Shown one piece after another: positions 1-4,024 of a DNA stretch of 5,018 bases. Under the pieces are notes generated by a model, which saw nothing but the letters and a program-made list of their open reading frames with translations, ran no database searches and was not told the DNA's origin. Numbering within the stretch: the first letter of the stretch is position 1; each line of letters opens with the position of its first letter. Source of the DNA: Anaerolineales bacterium (lineage in GTDB: Bacteria > Chloroflexota > Anaerolineae > Anaerolineales > Villigracilaceae); NCBI GenBank assembly GCA_028689195.1, contig JAQTWR010000243.1, positions 1 to 5,018 on the forward strand, read 5' to 3'. The position numbers and the translations under genes are program-made.

Positions 1-279
1 CCGTCTTTGGCGGTCTCGCAAAGCATTCCGCAGGATACGACCAGTCCCGACGATCGTTATGGCTGGTGGTGGTGGGGACCGTGGTACGAACATCAGAACA
101 TGCGCGATAACCGCGCCGAAGCGTTTACGTCGCTGCTGTGGGACGGCGTGTACGATTACGCCTACGTCGCGCGCGCGACTACGCCCGGCATTTTCATCGT
201 CCCGCCCGCCAAGGCGGAAGAGATGTACTCGCCCGAAGTCTTTGGCAGAAGCGCCAGCGATTGGGTGGTGGTGGAGTAA
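1..279 (+). CDS. Alpha-2-macroglobulin family protein, C-terminal end (5' end outside window)
   Basis: The frame is open from base 1 to a TAA at 277-279, giving the last 92 residues of a protein that begins upstream. The segment HQNMRDNRAEAF, then YDYAYVARATTPGIFIVPPAKAEEMYSPEVFGRS, matches my memory of the last (MG10-type) domain of bacterial alpha-2-macroglobulins (YfhM/MagD-like). That domain has a 'RDDRV..F' strand, a 'YxYxxRAxTPGxFxxPPxxAExMYxPExxGR' block and a short final strand. Family members are very large envelope or periplasmic proteins thought to trap foreign proteases. The thioester region and any signal peptide would lie upstream, so activity cannot be judged. A run of four Trp followed by GPW (about 60-95) is unusual. 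A TTG at 7 should not be taken as the start. The gene has no evident link to the lysine operon and is separated from it by a hairpin and a new promoter. Confidence 0.75.
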   Translation, partial: PSLAVSQSIPQDTTSPDDRYGWWWWGPWYEHQNMRDNRAEAFTSLLWDGVYDYAYVARATTPGIFIVPPAKAEEMYSPEVFGRSASDWVVVE

Positions 280-289
280 GAGTTGCATG

Positions 290-314
290 GCGGGGGCGGT
301 TGTTCCGCCCTCGC
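290..314 (+). terminator. GC-rich hairpin after the alpha-2-macroglobulin gene, probable terminator
   Basis: Bases 290-299 pair with 305-314 (10 pairs, one G-U) around a TTGTT loop, starting 10 nt after the stop codon. Only a weak T/A tract (TATATT) follows, so it is not a textbook intrinsic terminator. It may terminate inefficiently or only protect the 3' end. Its position suits the end of the upstream transcript. Confidence 0.45.
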
Positions 315-348
315 TATATTCCGCCCAAAAATTGCCCGCCGTTTTTCA

Positions 349-376
349 TTGACTCATTTCATATTTCGAGTAGAAT
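349..376 (+). promoter_or_regulatory. Sigma-70 type promoter of the lysine operon
   Basis: TTGACT (349-354) and TAGAAT (371-376) each match the consensus -35 and -10 boxes at five of six positions and are separated by 16 bp. The predicted start point is near 383-384. This is the best promoter in the 318-bp gap. It lies between the hairpin closing the upstream gene and the structured leader, so the operon transcript would begin with a leader of about 214 nt. No operator palindrome is evident around it. Confidence 0.6.
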
Positions 377-413
377 ACCGCCCAATATGTTTAGAGACCG
401 AGCAAGCATTCTT

Positions 414-500
414 ATGGAAGCCAAATCAAAGCGCAAGCCCACATCCACAACTCTGGTTGTCGGGTTTGGGCATGTTTCGGTTGAACAGGAAATAACATAA
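414..500 (+). CDS. Possible leader peptide, 28 aa, Lys-rich start
   Basis: An ATG at 414 opens 28 codons ending in TAA at 498-500. Lys is encoded at codons 4, 6 and 8 and Arg at codon 7 (EAKSKRKP). A ribosome waiting at Lys codon 8 (435-437) would be expected to cover the 5' arm of hairpin P3 (437-451) and leave the antiterminator strand 456-465 free, as in classical amino-acid attenuation. Against it, there is no convincing Shine-Dalgarno sequence (only GAG at 400-402, 11 nt away), and three spaced Lys codons are fewer than in well-known leader peptides. An in-frame ATG at 387, about three bases after the predicted transcript start, would give a 37-residue, nearly leaderless version. The remaining sequence resembles no protein I know. 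It may be an untranslated part of a structured RNA. Confidence 0.35.
   Translation: MEAKSKRKPTSTTLVVGFGHVSVEQEIT
432..475 (+). promoter_or_regulatory. Leader hairpin P3 (anti-antiterminator)
   Basis: GCCCA (437-441) pairs with TGGGC (467-471), and the helix continues through 443-446 with 462-465 and ACAAC (447-451) with GTTGT (456-460) around a TCTG loop. Flanking bases 433-435 and 473-475 add three weaker pairs. It sequesters GTTGTCGG (456-463), which is exactly complementary to CCGACAAC (551-558) in the terminator. C461 is bulged here but paired in the alternative fold. Confidence 0.6.
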
Positions 501-541
501 GCGGCGCATTGCTGTAGTTATTTATATCTACCTGTAACCCT

Positions 542-573
542 AAACGCCATCCGACAACGGATGGCGTTTTTTT
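542..573 (+). terminator. Intrinsic terminator just before homocitrate synthase
   Basis: Bases 542-553 and 558-569 form a perfect 12-bp stem with an ACAA tetraloop, followed by T residues through 573 and a further A/T-rich stretch. It is directional: the complementary strand has no T tract after the stem. Only 24 bp separate its end from the ATG at 598, and these contain the ribosome binding site, leaving no room for a promoter. Transcripts for the operon must therefore pass it, which argues for conditional termination rather than a plain gene end. Confidence 0.9.
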
Positions 574-597
574 ATTTAATTTTAGAAAGGAGAAACT

Positions 598-1974
598 ATG
601 CTTGAAATTTTAGATACCACTTTACGCGAAGGCGAACAAACGCCTTATGTCAACTTTACGATTGACGAAAAAATTCACATCGCAAAAATGCTGGATCAAA
701 TCGGCGTGGATATGATCGAAGCGGGCGACCCAAGCGTTTCGCCGAATATATTCAAGGCGATAGAACGCATCTCCGCGCTGAATCTTAATGCGGAGATTGT
801 CGCCCATTCGATTGCTTCGCGCGCGGGAATTGACAAAGCCAAAGCCTGCGGCGCGGATCGCGTTGCCATCTTCTACGCCACCTCGAAGATTCATCTCGAC
901 GCGAAACTGCATAAAACCGAAGAGCAAGCCATTGCGATTATTCAGGAACATGTAAGTTACGCGAGAAGCAAAGGACTTAAAGTCCGCTATACGCCAGAGG
1001 ACGCGACGCGCACCGATTTTGAATTCCTCGTCCGCGTGTGCAACGCCGCCATTGAAGCGGGCGCGGACCGAATCAGTTTTGCCGATACGCTGGGAATCAT
1101 GCAGCCGCATGTTTTTTATGACCGCGTGAAATCTTTGCGCGAGCGTTTGCTGCCCTGCAAAATTGATTTGCACTGCCACGACGATTACGGACTCGCGCTG
1201 GCAAACGCCATGTCGGGGATTCGCGCGGGCGCGGACTGCATCCACACCACCGTCAACGGACTCGGCGAGCGCACGGGAATTCCCGACCTCGCGGAAACCG
1301 TCGTCGCGTTTCATAATCTCGAAAGGGCGGAAAAATATAACATCCAGCCTTTGATGGAACTGTCGTCGTATCTCGAAAAAATTTCCGGTTTCTTTCTTGC
1401 GCCCAACAAACCCATTACCGGGCAGAATGCCTTCAGCCACAAAAGCGGAGTCCACACCAACGGCATTCTCAAAGACCCGCGCACATACGAGCCGTTCGAT
1501 CCCGCCATTTTGGGACGCGAGCGCAAAATCATCATTGACAAATATACGGGCAAGAGCGCGGTTCAATCGCGGCTGGATGAATATGGCATCAAAGTCAGTG
1601 ACGCGGAGTTGGAAGTGATCGTGAATCGCATCAAAAACATGGGCGATCAGCGCAAACAACTCTTCGACACGGATATCATCGAAATCGCGGAGCAGGTGAC
1701 GGGGCGCGAGATGGACGTCATCCCGCACGACATCAGCGCGATGATTATGCTCGAAGTCGAGTCGCATGTGTACACCACGTCGGTTGTGCGCCGCCTGCGC
1801 GGATTTGAAAACGTCTCGCAAGTTTACGAAGTCACCGGCGATTATGACATTAGCGCGTTTGCAAATGTCGAAAACATGAGCGCGTTGAACAACCTCATCG
1901 AAGAAATCCGCACGGTGCAAGGCGTGAAGCGCACAGAGACAAGAATGGTTTTGAAAAAATACTTGAGTAAATGA
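598..1974 (+). CDS. hcs: Homocitrate synthase with C-terminal RAM (Lrp/AsnC-type) domain
   Basis: Predicted to condense acetyl-CoA with 2-oxoglutarate to homocitrate, the first step of AAA lysine synthesis, in the cytoplasm. The 458 residues start with the DRE-TIM barrel signature LDTTLREGEQ (5-14). REGEQ, rather than the RDGEQ usual in 2-isopropylmalate synthases, favours homocitrate synthase. Expected metal ligands are Asp6 and the HxH pair His192/His194 (HCHDD). TVNGLGERTG (218-227) and FSHKSGVH (279-286) are the later barrel and subdomain motifs. Residues about 381-455 form a RAM fold typical of Lrp/AsnC effector-binding domains (VYTTSVVRRL, VTGDYDISAF, IRTVQGVKRTET). The architecture and length resemble the Sulfolobus enzyme (there called LysS) more than the RAM-less Thermus enzyme, and suggest end-product control. 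AAAGGAG (586-592) sits 5 nt before the ATG. A 2-isopropylmalate or citramalate synthase role is the main alternative, less likely given the neighbours. Confidence 0.85.
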   Translation: MLEILDTTLREGEQTPYVNFTIDEKIHIAKMLDQIGVDMIEAGDPSVSPNIFKAIERISALNLNAEIVAHSIASRAGIDKAKACGADRVAIFYATSKIHLDAKLHKTEEQAIAIIQEHVSYARSKGLKVRYTPEDATRTDFEFLVRVCNAAIEAGADRISFADTLGIMQPHVFYDRVKSLRERLLPCKIDLHCHDDYGLALANAMSGIRAGADCIHTTVNGLGERTGIPDLAETVVAFHNLERAEKYNIQPLMELSSYLEKISGFFLAPNKPITGQNAFSHKSGVHTNGILKDPRTYEPFDPAILGRERKIIIDKYTGKSAVQSRLDEYGIKVSDAELEVIVNRIKNMGDQRKQLFDTDIIEIAEQVTGREMDVIPHDISAMIMLEVESHVYTTSVVRRLRGFENVSQVYEVTGDYDISAFANVENMSALNNLIEEIRTVQGVKRTETRMVLKKYLSK

Positions 1975-2141
1975 AGAATGCAGAATAATGAATGCAGAAT
2001 TTTTTCAGAGCTTTTGTTTGTCATTCTGAGCGTAGCGAAGAATCTCTGGCTTTGAGTTAGAGACCCTTCGCTGCCGCTCAGGGTGACATACAGAACAATA
2101 GCCCTGTTTTTATTCTTCACTCTGCATTCTAACTTCTTCAT
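1971..2141. repeat. Nested palindromic element between hcs and lysT
   Basis: The 184-bp gap is almost filled by two nested inverted repeats. The outer arms are 1971-2000 and 2112-2141: ATGAAGAA pairs with TTCTTCAT, and AGAATGCAGA (1975-1984) pairs with TCTGCATTCT (2121-2130). GAATGCAGAAT occurs twice in the left arm (1976-1986 and 1990-2000). The inner arms are 2019-2046 and 2060-2088 around a 13-nt loop, with a few mismatches. The left arm includes the hcs stop codon. No promoter or T-tract terminator is convincing here. Confidence 0.7.
2019..2088. repeat. Inner REP-like palindrome (TGTCATTCTGAGCG...CAGGGTGACA)
   Basis: The left arm TGTCATTCTGAGCG-TAGCGAAG-AATCTC and the right arm GAGACC-CTTCGCTGCCGCT-CAGGGTGACA are imperfect reverse complements. 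Two of the differences become G-U pairs in RNA. From memory, very similar palindromes are abundant intergenic repeats in many environmental bacterial genomes, including Chloroflexota. This copy lies inside an operon, so the transcript carries a large hairpin between hcs and lysT. Confidence 0.7.
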
Positions 2142-2158
2142 TTAAAAAAGGAGAACTT

Positions 2159-3412
2159 ATGGGCACATTGATCGAAGAAATTTTTTCCCGCAGAGCGGGA
2201 CGTCCCGTTCAGGCTGGCGAAATCCTGCTGCTGGACGTGGACTACATTATGAGTCACGACAACACCACGCCATTGGCAATCAAAGCGTTTCGTGAAATCG
2301 GCAAGCCGATATATGACAAAAATCGGATTGTGTTGCATCTCGACCATGCGTATCCCGCGCCGAATGTTTTGGCAGCGGAGAATCACAAAAAGATTTTCGA
2401 GTTTGTCAAAGAACAAAATTTGCCACACTTATATCATCAGGGCGTGTGTCATCAAGTGATGATCGAGGAAGGCTACATCACCCCAGGCGCAATCATCATC
2501 GGCGCGGACTCGCACTCCAACACCTATGGCGCGCTGGGCGCGTTCGGTGCGGGACTTGGCTCGACGGAAATCGGCGTGGCGTGGGTGACGGGCAAATGCT
2601 GGTTCAAAGTCCCCGAAACGATTCGCATTGAACTCACAGGCAAAACACAGCATGGCGTGTACGCCAAGGACGTGATGATTTACATCGCGGGTTTAATGGG
2701 CATGGACGGCGGCACCTATCGCTCGGTGGAGTTCGGCGGCGAATACATCACCAGTCTGCCGATGAACGAGCGCATTGTATTCCCGAACATGTCCACCGAG
2801 ATTGGCGCGAAGTGCGGACTCATCGCCGCGGATGAAGTCACGCTTGAATATCTGCGCGCGCAGACTCCCGCGCAGGGCAATTACGAAATGATTCGACCCG
2901 TCAACCCGCGCTATGAACGCGTCGTCAAGATTGACGTGTCCACCATCGCGCCGCAAGTCGCGTGCCATCCCGACGTGGACAATGTCAAGCCGCTGGAAGA
3001 GGTCGCGGGTTTGGAAGTCCACGAAGTTTATATCGGCACCTGCACCAACGCGCGTTATGAAGACATCGAAATTGTGGCGAACATCCTCAAAGGCAAACAG
3101 GTTCATCCGTTCACGCGCGTCATCGTCACGCCCGCGAGTCAGCGCATTTACAAGAAAGCCATGCAAAACGGCTTGATTGATATTCTGCTCGACGCGGGAT
3201 GCACTGTGACGGGAACGGGCTGCGGCGCGTGTATTGGTCGCCACGGTGGAATCCTCGCCGCGGGCGAACGCGCGCTGACCACCATGAACCGAAATTTCAT
3301 CGGGCGCATGGGAAGTCCCGAAGCGGAGATTTATCTCGCGTCCCCTGCAACTGCGGCGGCGACGGCGTTGACGGGCAAAATCACTGACCCGCGAGAATTA
3401 TTAGGTAAATAG
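2159..3412 (+). CDS. lysT: Homoaconitase large subunit (aconitase-type [4Fe-4S] domain)
   Basis: With the small subunit it is predicted to dehydrate homocitrate to homoaconitate and rehydrate it to homoisocitrate. The 417 residues match the usual length of the split, prokaryotic LeuC/LysT/AksD family. Visible signatures are DVDYIMSHDNTTPLAI (26-41), GADSHSNTYGALGAFGAGLG (115-134), YIGTCTNARYED (291-302), GTGCGACIGRHGG (352-364) and MNRNFIGRMG (376-385). Cys295, Cys355 and Cys358 are the three expected iron-sulfur cluster ligands, and all are present. AAAGGAG (2147-2153) lies 5 nt before the ATG and fixes the start. The assignment to homocitrate rather than isopropylmalate rests on the flanking homocitrate synthase and homoisocitrate dehydrogenase, because sequence alone separates these close paralogues poorly. 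LeuC, or a bifunctional enzyme, is the alternative. Confidence 0.85.
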   Translation: MGTLIEEIFSRRAGRPVQAGEILLLDVDYIMSHDNTTPLAIKAFREIGKPIYDKNRIVLHLDHAYPAPNVLAAENHKKIFEFVKEQNLPHLYHQGVCHQVMIEEGYITPGAIIIGADSHSNTYGALGAFGAGLGSTEIGVAWVTGKCWFKVPETIRIELTGKTQHGVYAKDVMIYIAGLMGMDGGTYRSVEFGGEYITSLPMNERIVFPNMSTEIGAKCGLIAADEVTLEYLRAQTPAQGNYEMIRPVNPRYERVVKIDVSTIAPQVACHPDVDNVKPLEEVAGLEVHEVYIGTCTNARYEDIEIVANILKGKQVHPFTRVIVTPASQRIYKKAMQNGLIDILLDAGCTVTGTGCGACIGRHGGILAAGERALTTMNRNFIGRMGSPEAEIYLASPATAAATALTGKITDPRELLGK

Positions 3413-3454
3413 TAATTGGAACTGGTAATTACCATTTACAACTTACCAATTACC
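3412..3454. repeat. TAATTGG/CCAATTA word palindromes between lysT and lysU
   Basis: GTAATTGG (3412-3419) pairs with CCAATTAC (3446-3453). TGGTAATTACCA (3423-3434) is a perfect 12-bp palindrome. GGTAATT (3424-3430) can also pair with AATTACC (3448-3454). The element begins on the last base of the lysT stop codon and ends directly at the lysU ribosome binding site, filling most of the 54-bp gap. Confidence 0.65.
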
Positions 3455-3461
3455 AAAGGAG
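3455..3461 (+). promoter_or_regulatory. Ribosome binding site deciding the lysU start
   Basis: AAAGGAG lies 5 nt before the ATG at 3467. The frame is open further upstream to a TTG at 3416, but that start has no such site and would add 17 residues encoded by the intergenic palindrome. The ATG at 3467 begins exactly where family similarity begins. Confidence 0.85.
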
Positions 3462-3466
3462 CAACC

Positions 3467-3964
3467 ATGAGCAAAGCCTGGACATTTGGCGAAAACCTGA
3501 ACACGGACGAGATCATCCCCGGACGTTTTAACATCACAATTGACCCGCTGGAATTGGCGAAGAATGTCTTTTGTGAGATCAAACCTGAATATGCAAAAAG
3601 TGTCAACGCGGGTGACATCATCGTTGGCGGACAAAATTTCGGCTGCGGATCATCGCGCGAGCACGCGCCGATTGCGATCAAAGGCTCGCAGGCGAAATGT
3701 ATCATCGCGCCATCCTTCGCGCGGATATTTTTCCGCAACGCGATCAACATCGGCTTGCCGATTCTCGAATGTCCCGAAGCCGCAGAAGACATCAACGAAG
3801 GCGATGATGTGGAAGTGAATCTCGCGACGGGTGAAATCTTCAACCGCACCAACGGACATTCTTATCAAGCGCGCGCGCTGCCCGATTTCGTTTTGAAAAT
3901 CGCCGACGCGGGCGGCATTGTGAATTTTTTGAAAGAGCATGATATAGAAGAGTTGATGAAATGA
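3467..3964 (+). CDS. lysU: Homoaconitase small subunit (swivel domain)
   Basis: Partner of the large subunit, supplying the mobile swivel domain that closes over the cluster and carries substrate-binding residues. The 165 residues are a normal length for LeuD/LysU/AksE proteins. Motifs seen are WTFGENLNTDEIIPGRF (5-21), IIVGGQNFGCGSSREHAP (51-68, the conserved GCGSSRE segment) and IIAPSFARIFFRNAINIGLP (79-98). The loop following the NTDEIIPGR motif reads FNIT (21-24). It is neither the YLRT recalled for methanogen homoaconitase nor the typical LeuD sequence, so substrate preference cannot be read from it. The gene follows lysT after 54 bp with its own strong ribosome binding site. Isopropylmalate dehydratase small subunit (LeuD) is the alternative. 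Confidence 0.83.
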   Translation: MSKAWTFGENLNTDEIIPGRFNITIDPLELAKNVFCEIKPEYAKSVNAGDIIVGGQNFGCGSSREHAPIAIKGSQAKCIIAPSFARIFFRNAINIGLPILECPEAAEDINEGDDVEVNLATGEIFNRTNGHSYQARALPDFVLKIADAGGIVNFLKEHDIEELMK

Positions 3965-3975
3965 TTTTATGTATC

Positions 3976-4016
3976 ACGGATTACGCATTACGTATTTCGT
4001 AATCCGTAATGCGTAA
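3976..4016 (+). repeat. ATTACG-word hairpins with competing folds before lysB
   Basis: Three mutually exclusive stems overlap. ACGGATTACG (3976-3985) pairs with 3998-4007 (10 bp). TTACGCATTACG (3981-3992) pairs with 4005-4016 (12 bp). ATTACGCATTACG (3980-3992) pairs with 3998-4010 (12 bp with one C-C mismatch, 5-nt loop). The second fold reaches into the TAAGGAG ribosome binding site of lysB, while the third leaves it free. The element occupies most of the 60-bp gap. Confidence 0.7.
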
Positions 4017-4020
4017 GGAG
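4014..4020 (+). promoter_or_regulatory. Ribosome binding site of lysB, abutting a hairpin
   Basis: TAAGGAG lies 4 nt before the ATG at 4025 and fixes that start. Its first three bases are the end of one possible 12-bp stem (3981-3992 with 4005-4016), so local folding might change access for ribosomes. Confidence 0.8.
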
Positions 4021-4024
4021 ACTT

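Larger units (their letters stand above)
384..597 (+). promoter_or_regulatory. Attenuator-like 5' leader of the lysine operon
   Basis: The predicted leader contains a closing helix P1 (396-402 with 476-482, including two G-U pairs), a small hairpin P2 (406-421, loop UUAUG) and a long hairpin P3 (437-451 with 456-471). P3 has 14 pairs, one C-U mismatch and a bulged C461. The 3' arm of P3 (456-465) can instead pair with 549-558 in the terminator's 5' arm and loop: 10 contiguous pairs with one G-U. This antiterminator would destroy the terminator stem. Default folding should favour P3 plus terminator. Disturbing P3 frees 456-465 and allows read-through. I do not recognise a lysine riboswitch, a T-box motif or any other known class. 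The trigger could be translation of the short ORF at 414-500, a metabolite or a protein. Pairings were found by eye and no energies were computed. Confidence 0.6.

Noticed and set aside
138..500. A 120-codon frame spanning the end of the first gene and the leader
   Set aside because: It overlaps the alpha-2-macroglobulin gene in another frame and crosses the terminator-like hairpin and the promoter. Only its last part (387 or 414 to 500) lies within the predicted leader transcript.
384..573. Independent small RNA (6S or SRP-like) ending at the terminator
   Set aside because: The length suits such an RNA, but no conserved SRP or 6S signature is seen. The perfect antiterminator complement and the absence of any promoter after the terminator favour a leader of the operon.
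384..597. Lysine riboswitch or T-box leader
   Set aside because: The conserved T-box sequence (AGGGTGGNACCGCG type) and the five-helix lysine riboswitch core are not visible. The region is kept as an unclassified attenuator-like leader.
622..1920. Long open frame on the minus strand opposite hcs (432 codons)
   Set aside because: It lies fully opposite a clearly conserved homocitrate synthase, its protein resembles no family and is rich in Arg, Phe and Asp as expected for a shadow of GC-biased codons. No ribosome binding site or promoter supports it.
1971..2141. CRISPR array or insertion sequence in the hcs-lysT gap
   Set aside because: There are only two short copies of the outer word, no regularly spaced repeats and spacers, and no transposase reading frame. 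The region is explained by nested palindromes.
2693..3244. Minus-strand open frame opposite lysT (183 codons)
   Set aside because: It is antisense to the conserved aconitase domain and has no recognisable motif. The codon bias of lysT explains the absence of stops.
3416..3466. Upstream TTG start extending lysU by 17 residues
   Set aside because: The extension is encoded by the intergenic palindrome. The AAAGGAG site 5 nt before ATG 3467 and family similarity both support the shorter protein.
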